Source: a bacterium SM23_31 (lineage in GTDB: Bacteria; SM23-31). From it: a stretch of DNA of 18,413 nucleotides. The DNA lies in assembly GCA_001304035.1 (NCBI GenBank), contig LJUD01000012.1, positions 1 to 18,413 on the forward strand, read 5' to 3'. The translations under genes were made by a program, and so were the position numbers. This document shows, piece by piece, positions 1-7,371 of the stretch. Under the pieces are notes generated by a model. That model had not been told where the DNA came from and did no database searches. It saw only the letters and a list, made by a program, of their open reading frames with translations. The first letter of the stretch is position 1. Every line of letters starts with the position of its first letter.

Positions 1-1
1 A

Positions 2-307
2 AAAACAAGAATTGTAATGTATCCAAATTTGTTCGATAACTCTAAGGTAAAGAAATTGCCTATAAATTTTGATTGGAGATTTGCTTTTCGTTCTTCAAAG
101 CCAAAAGGTTCTATTGATATGAGATTTGTTAAAGATAAATTAAAAAATATTGACGTATTGAAATGGGAAACTATTGTTAGATCAACTTCCAAAGAAATAC
201 CTAATTTAAACCAAAATATTAATATTTGGTTAAAAGATGCTCATAATTTAACTCATGAATGGTTTTTTAAAATGATTGAAGGAGAACTTGAAAGGAAATT
301 CGAATGA
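2..307 (+). CDS. C-terminal part of a probable TIGR04255-family protein (5' end outside window)
   Basis: The reading frame is open to the left edge, so this is the 3' end of a longer gene. The ATG at position 17 is probably internal. The visible 101 or so residues end in WLKDAHNLTHEWFFKMIEGE, which matches my memory of the end of TIGR04255 proteins: a conserved Leu/Asp-x-Ala-His helix followed by a WFF...E-L tail. These are usually about 250 residues, sporadically distributed and of unknown function. The preceding beta-rich stretch (INFDWRFAF) also fits that family. The stop overlaps the next start by four bases (ATGA), which suggests translational coupling. The DNA is strongly A/T-rich, unlike the genes after 1286. 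Membership rests on recalled motifs only, and no biochemical role can be given. Confidence 0.55.
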   Translation, partial: KTRIVMYPNLFDNSKVKKLPINFDWRFAFRSSKPKGSIDMRFVKDKLKNIDVLKWETIVRSTSKEIPNLNQNINIWLKDAHNLTHEWFFKMIEGELERKFE

Positions 308-693
308 TTGAAATAGAAAATTCATCACATAATCAAGATTTAATAATACATGTTATTCCAAATGTTAATTTTGGATACAAAGATTATGAAAAAATAAAAA
401 ATAGAATTTATGATAATTCTTATGCACTTGTTATGGAAATTATTGAAAAAACTTTAAAAGCAATTCATACACCGATACAAATTAATGCCGATGTTTCGAC
501 AACAGCAAATATTAAAAAGTATTATTGTTATAACATAGAAACTTATGAAACTGAAGAATTTACTAATGAAAACATTAGTAAATACGATTATGAAACTGAT
601 ATTATTGTTGATTTACAACCAATCGAGGAACATTACATTAAGATTAAGATCAAAAGTGTTGAAGATGGTGAAGCTGTAATTATAACTGATTAG
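304..693 (+). CDS. Small uncharacterised protein coupled to the TIGR04255-like gene
   Basis: A 129-residue, acidic, soluble-looking protein with no signal peptide or membrane segment. I do not recognise a family. The N-terminal half (IIHVIPN, then a Lys/Tyr/Ile-rich helical stretch around residues 28-50) is followed by a beta-type region ending IKIKIKSVEDGEAVIITD. Its ATG overlaps the stop of the upstream gene in an ATGA junction, and the next gene begins 21 bases after its stop, so the three probably share a transcript. Codon use is as A/T-rich as both neighbours. Its position makes it a likely functional partner of the TIGR04255-like protein. It is almost certainly a real gene because of the overlap and the preserved frame, but its function is unknown. 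Confidence 0.7.
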   Translation: MIEIENSSHNQDLIIHVIPNVNFGYKDYEKIKNRIYDNSYALVMEIIEKTLKAIHTPIQINADVSTTANIKKYYCYNIETYETEEFTNENISKYDYETDIIVDLQPIEEHYIKIKIKSVEDGEAVIITD

Positions 694-714
694 TTTTGTT
701 TTAGTAAATCAATT

Positions 715-1242
715 ATGGCACATAATTACCCATGGTATAATGTTGTTGAAAGTCAAGATAACCTAAATCAGGGTGACTTTTTAGATAAATGCCCCATAAT
801 TATCCCTCCCGATGATATTACGCTCAATATTACTTATGAAGTCAAAGTAAAGAGATATAATGTTATTATTTTAAGCCAATCTTGTGACTTGATTCAGAAA
901 AAATTAGATTTAGTATTAGTATGTCCTGTTTATTCTTTAGAATACTATGGCGAAAGAGATACTCAATTTAAGAAGAGTAAAGGGAAAGAAAAGCTAAGAC
1001 GAGGAGAAATAGTCGGTTATCATTTATTAGGTAAATGCGAACTACATGGATTAGAAAAGGATTATCAAGTTGTTGATTTTCGCTCTGTTTTCAGCATTCC
1101 TTTTGAATCAATAACCGGATTTGCTAAAAAGCAAGGTAAAAGACTTAGATTATTACCTCCTTATAGGGAGCATTTATCCCAGGCTTTTGCTAGATTTTTT
1201 ATGAGAGTAGGCCTTCCTATTGATATCCCATCATTTATTTAA
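715..1242 (+). CDS. Uncharacterised protein with QGD and SQSCDL motifs
   Basis: A 175-residue soluble protein without signal peptide. Visible landmarks are an N-terminal NLNQGDFLDKCPI segment (residues 17-29), a hydrophobic strand running into ILSQSCDL (about residues 52-59) with a prominent Cys, and a C-terminal segment LPPYREHLSQAFARFFMRVG (about 147-166). I recall hypothetical proteins with the same three landmarks in scattered bacterial genomes, but no assigned function. The conserved Cys-Asp and Gln-Gly-Asp could form a catalytic or ligand site; that is inference. It is the last gene of the A/T-rich three-gene cassette. The next gene, nrnA, differs visibly in base composition, so the cassette boundary probably lies in the 43-base gap after it. 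Confidence 0.7.
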   Translation: MAHNYPWYNVVESQDNLNQGDFLDKCPIIIPPDDITLNITYEVKVKRYNVIILSQSCDLIQKKLDLVLVCPVYSLEYYGERDTQFKKSKGKEKLRRGEIVGYHLLGKCELHGLEKDYQVVDFRSVFSIPFESITGFAKKQGKRLRLLPPYREHLSQAFARFFMRVGLPIDIPSFI

Positions 1243-1285
1243 TATTTTTATTTATTTTGGAATTCATTTGTAAAAAATAGTTCTT

Positions 1286-2314
1286 ATGTATTATTCGGAT
1301 AAAAATAAACAAACCTGGAAAAAGCTCGAAGAGGTTATTCAAAACAACCGGACTTTCACTATCACAACCCACGTAAACCCGGATGGTGATGCCGTCGGTT
1401 CGGAGCTTGCTCTTTATAATTTTCTGCGTCAGCGCGGGAAGAACGTGCGGATTATTAACGGCAATCCGCTGCCCGTTGTTTATAATTTTCTGGTTGATTC
1501 TCCCGATCTTTTCGGCGTGTTTTCAGAAGCCGATGAAGAATGGGTCGCAAAATGCGACGTCATTTTCGTTCTGGACATAAGCAGGCTTGAACGCCTTATA
1601 TGGATGGAATCGTGCATTAAATCAAGCACCGCATACAAAGTATGTATCGACCACCACGAGGGAAATGACTGTTTTACCGACCTGACCATTATTAATGAAT
1701 CCGCATGTGCTACCGCTGAGCTAATCTACGAACTAATAATAATCCTTGGCGGTACAATCGACCGGCAAACAGCCGAAGCACTTTATGTGGCAATTCTGAC
1801 CGATACCGGCTCATTTACACATTCCAATGTTACGGAGCGGGCTCACTTTATTGCAGCGGAACTCATCAAACACGGCGTGAAACCGGCAGAGATTTTTAAC
1901 AAAGTATATGCAAACAGTTCATGGGAACGGGTCGATCTGTTCATGCAAACACTGTCAACTTTAAAAAAAGAATGCGGGGGAAAACTTGCGTGGATGAAAA
2001 TCACTACGGATATGTTTTCCGCCGCGGGCGCCGTACGCGAGGAAATTGAAGGATTCGTCGATTATCCTTTAAACATCGCAGGTGTTGAGATGGCAATTTT
2101 GTTTCTCGAAGTACCGGATAGAGGTACAAAAATCAGCCTACGGGCGAAAAACAAAATCGACGTACATAAATTTGCACAACAATTTGGAGGCGGTGGACAT
2201 AAACATTCTGCAGGAATACGGCTCTTTGACGTGGATATCGATTCTGCCGTTACTCGAATACTTGAAAAAGCACAGCTGTTGTTTACTGAACCATTCGGCG
2301 AAGCTGATAAATAG
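1286..2314 (+). CDS. nrnA: DHH/DHHA1 phosphoesterase, NrnA-like (oligoribonuclease / pAp phosphatase)
   Basis: A 342-residue cytoplasmic DHH-subfamily 1 phosphoesterase. The N-terminal DHH domain shows TTHVNPDGDAVGS (residues 27-39), a metal-binding Asp in VLDIS (D97), IDHH (121-124) and ILTDTGSFTHSN (170-181). The C-terminal DHHA1 domain has the substrate-binding glycine loop GGGGHKHSAG (301-310). Length and motif order match NrnA, which degrades very short RNA oligonucleotides and dephosphorylates 3'-phosphoadenosine 5'-phosphate using Mn2+. Which activity dominates here cannot be told from sequence. All metal ligands appear intact. No strong Shine-Dalgarno is visible before the ATG. It is the first gene with ordinary chromosomal composition after the A/T-rich cassette. 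Confidence 0.9.
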   Translation: MYYSDKNKQTWKKLEEVIQNNRTFTITTHVNPDGDAVGSELALYNFLRQRGKNVRIINGNPLPVVYNFLVDSPDLFGVFSEADEEWVAKCDVIFVLDISRLERLIWMESCIKSSTAYKVCIDHHEGNDCFTDLTIINESACATAELIYELIIILGGTIDRQTAEALYVAILTDTGSFTHSNVTERAHFIAAELIKHGVKPAEIFNKVYANSSWERVDLFMQTLSTLKKECGGKLAWMKITTDMFSAAGAVREEIEGFVDYPLNIAGVEMAILFLEVPDRGTKISLRAKNKIDVHKFAQQFGGGGHKHSAGIRLFDVDIDSAVTRILEKAQLLFTEPFGEADK

Positions 2315-2346
2315 AAGCTATTAGCTATTAGCTTTTAGTAGTCAGT
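2315..2346. repeat. Short GCTATTAG-type word repeat
   Basis: Directly after the nrnA stop, the words AGCTATTAGCTATTAGCTTT are repeated with slight variation, then TAGTAGTCAG. A related but longer copy lies at 13229-13337. It is non-coding, and its function is unknown. Confidence 0.5.
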
Positions 2347-2403
2347 TACTGATCCAAGATTATTTTTTAAGCACAAAAATTTAACATTTATCCGTGAATT
2401 AAC

Positions 2404-3375
2404 ATGTCGGCAATAACACTTTCAAAAGCTATTGATGAATATTTAAGTACAATTCGTCAAAAACAGGCAAAATCGGTTCGCACTATCGGGGCGCAAACCT
2501 CCGATCTCAGGCATGTTGTGCGGCATTTTACCGAGATATTATTAACCGATATAACAAAAGACAGTATAAGTGACTTTTTCGGAGAAATGGTTAATCAGCA
2601 GCGATATTCCCCTGCAACGATTAACAGGTTCTGGTTAACAACTGTTTCCTTTTTTAACTTTTGTTCTGAGCAAAATTATATCCGCATCAATCCGCTTTCT
2701 GACATGAAGCCGCCCGTTAAAGCCGAAATACGTCCTCCAACGGTTTTGACTAAGGCTGAAATAAGACAACTCCTGCTGGCGCCCGTTAAAGAGTATAACC
2801 GGATCAAACGGGAATATGATCGGAAGAAGAAAGAAGGAGAATCGACAGCAAGTTTAGAGAAAGAATTGTTCGATTCAGCCCGCAACCGGGCAATTGTGGA
2901 ACTGTTGTTTGCCACAGGAATGCGCGCAAGTGAAGCAGCAAATCTTAAAAAAAAGGATTTTAATTTTCATAATTGTACGGTTACTATTAAAAATCACGGG
3001 GGCAAAAAGCGGATTGGGTATTTCCCGTCTGACGATGTGAAAGAAGCACTGCAGGCATATACGTCCTTAGCCGGCCAATACTACGGTGGATTTCATAAAG
3101 AGATAGAGGATATTAGGAATCGCCGTGAATCCCGTGAAGAATCACAGTATTTTTTTCACTTCCGGAACGGGAAGCCCCTTGGACCGGAGACAGTGCGGGA
3201 TATAGTCCGCCGCTGTGCGCGGGAAGCGGGCATTAAAAAGACAATTACACCATATACACTCCGCCATACGCTTACTTCCTTTCTGCTTGCAGAAGGAGTA
3301 AATATCTATTCTATTCAGCGGTTGTTAGGGATAACAGATGTTACAAGGTTTCTGTTAACCGCTAAGAAAAAGTAA
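2404..3375 (+). CDS. Xer/integrase-type tyrosine recombinase lacking its catalytic tyrosine (probably truncated)
   Basis: A 323-residue protein with the tyrosine-recombinase layout. Residues 5-95 form a SAM-like core-binding domain (LTDITKDSISDFF, YSPATINRFW). The catalytic domain runs from about 112. Box I arginine is in ATGMRASEAANL (R174), the beta-hairpin lysine in HGGKKR (K201), and box II in TPYTLRHTL (R287, H288), where the usual first His is Tyr284. The LGHxD segment reads LLGITDV (Ile310 in the His/Trp position). The protein then ends TRFLLTAKKK with no nucleophilic Tyr, which normally lies about nine residues after that His. A coiled Lys/Glu-rich insert (134-156) precedes box I. The frame stops about 17 bases before a palindromic repeat. 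It is probably a decayed recombinase; a non-catalytic role is possible but unsupported. Confidence 0.8.
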   Translation: MSAITLSKAIDEYLSTIRQKQAKSVRTIGAQTSDLRHVVRHFTEILLTDITKDSISDFFGEMVNQQRYSPATINRFWLTTVSFFNFCSEQNYIRINPLSDMKPPVKAEIRPPTVLTKAEIRQLLLAPVKEYNRIKREYDRKKKEGESTASLEKELFDSARNRAIVELLFATGMRASEAANLKKKDFNFHNCTVTIKNHGGKKRIGYFPSDDVKEALQAYTSLAGQYYGGFHKEIEDIRNRRESREESQYFFHFRNGKPLGPETVRDIVRRCAREAGIKKTITPYTLRHTLTSFLLAEGVNIYSIQRLLGITDVTRFLLTAKKK

Positions 3376-3391
3376 TTAAGACGCTGAAGAA

Positions 3392-3490
3392 CGCAGATTT
3401 GGATGATTTATCATGATAAATTTTTTTGATGACTGAATTTTCATAAGAATCCGCCGCAAACCCGCTGAGCGGGATCAGCGTAAACCTGCG
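3392..3490. repeat. Palindromic MITE-like intergenic repeat
   Basis: Imperfect inverted ends: CGCAGATTTGGATGAT at 3392-3407 and the reverse complement of CGCAGGTTTACGCTGAT at 3474-3490. Inside are a perfect 16-base palindrome centred on TATCATGATA (3406-3421), followed by seven T, and a CCCGC-TGA-GCGGG hairpin (3461-3473). It encodes nothing apparent. CGCAGATTT/ATCAGCG words of this kind recur in intergenic DNA of many environmental genomes (recalled). It may also end transcription of the recombinase gene. Confidence 0.55.
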
Positions 3491-3532
3491 AAGAAAAATA
3501 AATAAGAAGCCGAAGGGTGCGGAATTATAGCA

Positions 3533-4678
3533 ATGAATGTAAAAACAGACCCGGTTCGTGAACTGTTTGTTATAGTTATATACATATTTTGTAATTCCCT
3601 TTTTGTTTATAAATATATTTCCCGCATCACAATTTATCCTTCGATTGTACTGACACTTTATATAGTATGTATCTGTTTGTTTATCGCTTTGATATACGGA
3701 ATAATTGATTTTAACGTATCTGCCAAATCATGGAATATTCTATATCTTATTATAACAATAATATCTGCTGTTTGTCTGGCCATTGTGATGCTGCAATTCG
3801 ATCCCTCCACGATAAAAGTGGGAAGGTATCCGGCAATTCAGGATTGGCTGTCCCGGTTATTACAAGGAGAATTTCCTTATTCCTCTGAAACAAAACCGTC
3901 CGGCTTTCCTTTTCTATTTGCTCTTGTTTTCCCGTTTTATCTTTTAGGAGATTCGGGTCTATTCCAGATTTTTGCGTTTGTTATTTTTTCTGTACTGCTT
4001 TATATAAGGCATAACAAAGATAGTTTCAACAGCTTCCGCTGCATCTTGTTATTACTTGCGTCTCCCATGTTTTTATATGAAATAGTTGTCCGGAGTGAAT
4101 TATTCAGTAATATGGTAATCGTTATTCTGTTCCTCTCGATTTTCAACTATTTTAAACGAAAAACAAACCTGTTTTCTCTCGTAATTTTCGGACTTGCCGG
4201 AGGATTTCTCCTTTCCACGCGGGGAGTTGTCCTGCTAATCTATCTTATATTTTTTGGATACTATTTTAAGGAACGAAAACCTGTACAAGCCGTCACGTTT
4301 ACTTTTTCAATGGCTGCCGGATTTCTTATCACGTTAATACCTTTTATGGTCTGGGACAAGTTTTATTTTCTAAACAACGGTCCTTTTGCTGTTCAAATGT
4401 CTTACATAACGCTATGGATGCTAATACTTGCAGTGGTGGTGTCGATTTTATGCGCATTAACAATTACATCGGAGAAAACACTTTATTTTGCCGCTGCGTG
4501 TACTCTTTTTGGCGTTGTATTAGTGTCGTTTTTATTGATGATTTACAATACCGGGTGGCATGGCGCCCTCATCGACAGCGGATTTGATATTTCATATTTT
4601 GCGTTTGTATTGCCGTTCTTATTGTTTTCTTTGGATTTTACCAAGAATGCGGATCATTCCTTGGATGCGAAATATTAA
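3533..4678 (+). CDS. Polytopic membrane protein, GT-C glycosyltransferase-like
   Basis: A 381-residue, highly hydrophobic protein with roughly ten to eleven predicted membrane helices spread along its length. The only large non-membrane segment in the first half is GRYPAIQDWLSRLLQGEFPY (about residues 102-121), followed by KPSGFPFLFALVFPFYLLGD. An acidic/aromatic loop after the second or third helix followed by a Pro-Ser/Gly-Phe-Pro segment is what polyprenyl-phosphate-sugar-dependent GT-C enzymes (GT39/GT87/PMT-like) show. The expected role would be sugar transfer on the periplasmic face. The diagnostic acidic pair near the N-terminus is not clear, so the enzyme assignment is tentative. No signal peptide beyond the first helix and no obvious operon partner; the flanking spacers hold a palindromic repeat and a terminator-like hairpin. 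Confidence 0.6.
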   Translation: MNVKTDPVRELFVIVIYIFCNSLFVYKYISRITIYPSIVLTLYIVCICLFIALIYGIIDFNVSAKSWNILYLIITIISAVCLAIVMLQFDPSTIKVGRYPAIQDWLSRLLQGEFPYSSETKPSGFPFLFALVFPFYLLGDSGLFQIFAFVIFSVLLYIRHNKDSFNSFRCILLLLASPMFLYEIVVRSELFSNMVIVILFLSIFNYFKRKTNLFSLVIFGLAGGFLLSTRGVVLLIYLIFFGYYFKERKPVQAVTFTFSMAAGFLITLIPFMVWDKFYFLNNGPFAVQMSYITLWMLILAVVVSILCALTITSEKTLYFAAACTLFGVVLVSFLLMIYNTGWHGALIDSGFDISYFAFVLPFLLFSLDFTKNADHSLDAKY

Positions 4679-4724
4679 TACTGATTTTACGATTACCCAT
4701 TTGCAAAATTAACACCACACTGTA

Positions 4725-4750
4725 TCCCCCTTCAAAGGGGGACTTTTATT
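4725..4750 (+). terminator. Possible intrinsic terminator after the membrane protein gene
   Basis: A G/C stem of seven pairs, TCCCCCT (4725-4731) with AGGGGGA (4736-4742), and a TCAA loop, followed by CTTTTATT. The T tract is weak, so this could instead be one of the CCCCCTT-type dispersed palindromes. The rest of the 4679-4927 spacer shows nothing else I can name. Confidence 0.45.
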
Positions 4751-4927
4751 AAGCACCGTTGAATGGGTATATTTTTCTTGCGTAATGCTTATGGAATTTG
4801 TACATTAGTTTTAAATCCACTGGTTAGTTAAGTTGTTGATAATTGGAATAGTTATGTAATATTCTTGATTTTTCTGCCGGCTTTCGCCGTTAGATGGAAT
4901 GTTTGAACTTTATATCAGGAGGTTGAA

Positions 4928-5611
4928 ATGAAAGTGGAATTTTGCGGGCACTCTTGTTTTTTGATTTTGGATAACGGTTATTCGATTATTATCGATCCGT
5001 TTTTAACGGGTAATGCACTGGCATCGTTGAAGCCGGAAGATGTAAAGGTGGATGCGGTTATTTTGACACATGGGCACGGCGACCACGTTGGCGACGGTAT
5101 TACCATTGCAAAGAACAATGATGCGCTAGTAATTGCGCCTTATGAGTTAGCCGCATACTGCGAAAAAAACGGGACAAAAGCACACGCCATGCATATCGGC
5201 GGTGCTTATAACTTTCCGTTCGGAAGGATTAAACTTACGCCGGCATGGCACGGTTCTGCGGTAATGGAAGGAGACATCCCCATTTACACCGGCAATCCAT
5301 GCGGCGTGCTGCTTACAATGCAGGGCAAAACAGTATATCATGCCGGCGATACGGGACTTTTCGGGGATATGAAGCTGATTGGAGAACGGCATGAAATTGA
5401 CCTTGCGCTTCTGCCGATCGGTGATAATTTCACTATGGGCATCAGTGATGCTCTCTATGCCCTCAAGCTGATAAGCCCGAAAAAGGTTGTCCCGATGCAT
5501 TACAATACATTTCCGGTCATAGAGGTTGACGTAAATGAATTCGCCGCCGGCGCAAAAGACATGGGTTTTGAGTGTGTAGTTTTGAATCCGGGCGAGTCAA
5601 CGTTAGTTTGA
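4928..5611 (+). CDS. UPF0173-family metallo-beta-lactamase-fold hydrolase
   Basis: A 227-residue cytoplasmic protein of the metallo-beta-lactamase fold. It begins MKVEFCGHSCFLI with IDPFLTGN, has the zinc motif THGHGDHVGD (about residues 48-57), HAGDTGLFGDM (about 138-148) and the late histidine segment VVPMHYNTFP (about 188-197). Length, the GHSCF start and the order of motifs are those of the UPF0173 'metal-dependent hydrolase' group, whose physiological substrate is not established. The metal ligands look complete. A canonical Shine-Dalgarno AGGAGG (4917-4922) sits five bases before the ATG, one of the clearest in the window and decisive for this start. It is flanked by two hairpin-rich spacers, so probably transcribed alone. 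Confidence 0.9.
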   Translation: MKVEFCGHSCFLILDNGYSIIIDPFLTGNALASLKPEDVKVDAVILTHGHGDHVGDGITIAKNNDALVIAPYELAAYCEKNGTKAHAMHIGGAYNFPFGRIKLTPAWHGSAVMEGDIPIYTGNPCGVLLTMQGKTVYHAGDTGLFGDMKLIGERHEIDLALLPIGDNFTMGISDALYALKLISPKKVVPMHYNTFPVIEVDVNEFAAGAKDMGFECVVLNPGESTLV

Positions 5612-5693
5612 TGAGTAATGAATAATGCATAATGTAGAGTGAAAAATATATAAAATTTCCGTAAAGATTTAGTCATCTGATTTTGCTCTTTGT

Positions 5694-5714
5694 CCCCCCG
5701 CATACTGCGGGGGG
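5694..5714. repeat. Perfect G/C-rich hairpin downstream of the UPF0173 gene
   Basis: A nine-base-pair perfect stem, CCCCCCGCA (5694-5702) with TGCGGGGGG (5706-5714), and a three-base loop TAC. No proper T tract follows (ATAATTTATA), so it is either an inefficient terminator or a dispersed palindromic repeat. It lies in the 304-base spacer 5612-5915, which also holds AGTAATGAATAATGCATAAT words at 5614-5633 and the palindrome at 5791-5816, and no gene. Confidence 0.5.
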
Positions 5715-5790
5715 ATAATTTATACATGTTTGTGAAAGCATAGCCGTTAACATATGTTTTTTACTGAGTAATCGGGAGTGCTATGTTAGT

Positions 5791-5816
5791 TAACCTCTCC
5801 CTTAAGGGAGAGGTTA
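5791..5816. repeat. Perfect 26-base palindrome (CCTCTCCC type)
   Basis: TAACCTCTCCCTT (5791-5803) is followed immediately by its exact reverse complement (5804-5816), centred on TTAA. Palindromes built on CCTCTCCC/GGGAGAGG are a recurring intergenic repeat type in environmental bacterial genomes (recalled). As RNA it could form a strong hairpin about 100 bases upstream of murB. Confidence 0.6.
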
Positions 5817-5915
5817 AGAGGGTAATAGTGAAAAATTAAGCGAGTTTAAATAACTAAAGACGATTAAAACATTTTTTAAAACCACAGCGACACTATAAAT
5901 TTTTAACAAACATTA

Positions 5916-6860
5916 ATGGATCGAGAGAAAACCTACGGTTTACTTTTAAGCCGGTTTCCCGGTATCATCGTAAGAGATGAACCGCTGAGCAGGCATACCA
6001 CGATTCAAATCGGGGGACCTGCAGACCTTTTTTGTGAGGTGAACTCGGTCAAAACCTTGCTGCCAGTTCTCCAATCGTCCTGTGAACTCCGGATTCCGGC
6101 AGTGGTGATCGGCGGGGGGAGCAATCTGCTTGTGGACGATAAAGGTTTTAGGGGATTGATTGTCAAATTTGTAAACCGTGAACCGCTCTATCTCGATTTT
6201 CCGCTTCTTACCGTTTCGGCAGGTCAAACACTCAGAGAATTACTGGAATATACTGCCGAACATTCCCTGAGCGGATTAGAATTTCTTGCCGGGATACCCG
6301 GTTCTGTCGGCGGCGCTGTTTACATGAATGCCGGTGCATACGGTAAAACTATCAGCGAATTAGTTCGTCGTGCCGTAATTATAGGTAACGATCATGAGCT
6401 GCAAACCGTTAGTCCGGACTTTTTCCAATTTAATTACCGCAGTTCAATTTTACATGCCTGCCCTCGAATAGTGGTTTCCGTTACGCTGGAAGTAAGCCGG
6501 GGGGATGCCTCTGCCATTCGTAAAGAATGTGAACGTGTAATTGCTGTTCGTGCGGGCAAACATCCGAAACCGTCGGTTCCGTGTGCGGGAAGTTATTTCA
6601 AAAACCTTCCGCCTGAGCGCCCGGGCGAGAACCGGCGTGCGGCGGGATATCTTTTAGAACAAGCCGGAGCGAAATCGATGAAAATAGGCGGCGCCGGGGT
6701 GTACAGCGAGCATGCAAATATCATCATCAACACGGGTAATGCAACGGCACAGGACGTATTGGAGCTCGGCAAAAAAATGAAAAAGGCTGTATTTGAAAAA
6801 TATAATATTATGCTTGAAGAAGAAGTAAGATTTTTAGACGCTCAAAAGGGTATAATTTAG
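5916..6860 (+). CDS. murB: UDP-N-acetylenolpyruvoylglucosamine reductase
   Basis: MurB reduces UDP-GlcNAc-enolpyruvate to UDP-MurNAc with NADPH and FAD in the cytoplasm, the second committed step of peptidoglycan precursor synthesis. The 314-residue protein shows the FAD-binding segments HTTIQIGGPAD (27-37), GGGSNLLV (66-73) and GLEFLAGIPGSVGGAVYMNA (120-139), the YRSS motif (174-177), and the catalytic serine in CAGSYFKN (S226). The substrate-binding end has AGYLLEQAGAK and a final Glu in EEEVRF (301-306) in the position of the catalytic acid. The short length and SYFKN form fit the type II MurB lacking the extra E. coli loop. Key residues are intact. The start is supported by the usual N-terminal length; the Shine-Dalgarno is weak. 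It is isolated from other mur genes here. Confidence 0.95.
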   Translation: MDREKTYGLLLSRFPGIIVRDEPLSRHTTIQIGGPADLFCEVNSVKTLLPVLQSSCELRIPAVVIGGGSNLLVDDKGFRGLIVKFVNREPLYLDFPLLTVSAGQTLRELLEYTAEHSLSGLEFLAGIPGSVGGAVYMNAGAYGKTISELVRRAVIIGNDHELQTVSPDFFQFNYRSSILHACPRIVVSVTLEVSRGDASAIRKECERVIAVRAGKHPKPSVPCAGSYFKNLPPERPGENRRAAGYLLEQAGAKSMKIGGAGVYSEHANIIINTGNATAQDVLELGKKMKKAVFEKYNIMLEEEVRFLDAQKGII

Positions 6861-6887
6861 AAATTGTAAAAAACGCAAAGCAATATC

Positions 6888-6921
6888 TCCCGTAAAGAAA
6901 ATAAACGGGAATCGATTTTTT
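6888..6921 (+). terminator. Weak terminator-like hairpin after murB
   Basis: TCCCGT (6888-6893) pairs with ACGGGA (6905-6910) across an A-rich 11-base loop, followed within six bases by six T (6916-6921). The position 28 bases after the murB stop fits an intrinsic terminator, but the stem is short and the loop long. Confidence 0.35.
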
Positions 6922-7010
6922 GTAACTGAAAGACAATAACCGGCAGCTCTTTATGTAGAAATATAGTAAGAGACCGCTGCATGATTCCACCGATTTTGAG
7001 ATTTATAACT

Positions 7011-7184
7011 CTGTCGTCCTGTCTGTTTACAGGAATTCGGAATCTATTGCATTTGTGCTCAAGATTCTTAAATCCGGCAACGAAGTGGTCTCTGGGAAAA
7101 AATAGGGCAAGCTAAGTTTGACATAGCCGCTCACATAGCAATCCCGGGTAATCGGGACACTTCGCGGCAGAATGACAGGAACTG
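7011..7184. repeat. Possible degenerate inverted-repeat element in the murB-GGDEF spacer
   Basis: The left side reads CTGTCGTCCTGTCTG (7011-7025). The right side, CGGCAGAATGACAGGAACTG (7165-7184), is partly its reverse complement; TGTCGTCCTG against TGTCATTCTG matches at 8 of 10. A TCCCG/CGGGA hairpin lies inside (7142-7157). GGCAGAATGACAGG words are a widespread intergenic repeat (recalled). The spacer 6861-7371 shows no convincing gene on either strand. Confidence 0.35.
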
Positions 7185-7253
7185 TAATTGAAATATTACT
7201 TGAAAATAATTTTGCAGCACTATAATTAAATTTATAATCAATAAAGAGAAGCC

Positions 7254-7282
7254 TTGATTTTTTTTTGTAAATTTTGTATACT
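7254..7282 (+). promoter_or_regulatory. Sigma-70-like promoter upstream of the diguanylate cyclase gene
   Basis: TTGATT (7254-7259) and TATACT (7277-7282) are separated by exactly 17 bases, close to the -35/-10 consensus. Transcription would start near 7289, giving a leader of roughly 80 bases before the GTG at 7372. It is the best-matching promoter I found in the window and would serve the diguanylate cyclase and probably the two genes after it. Confidence 0.5.
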
Positions 7283-7371
7283 TTACTAGTAATTACATTG
7301 GGTGGTTATATACATTAATTAATATATCACAGTAGTATCAAAAGATTACATATTCACATAAGCATAATATT

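Noticed and set aside
17..307. Treating the ATG at 17 as the start of a complete 96-aa gene
   Set aside because: The frame is open to the left edge and the residues match only the C-terminal end of a longer family.
3372..3416. Shifted-frame extension of the recombinase (VIKTLKNADLDDLS) that would follow if one A were added near 3370
   Set aside because: It does not restore the catalytic Tyr and most of it overlaps the palindromic repeat, so coding sense is probably accidental.
3533..4678. Calling the membrane protein a specific mannosyltransferase or O-antigen enzyme
   Set aside because: Only a general GT-C-like plan is visible; no specific substrate motif supports a named enzyme.
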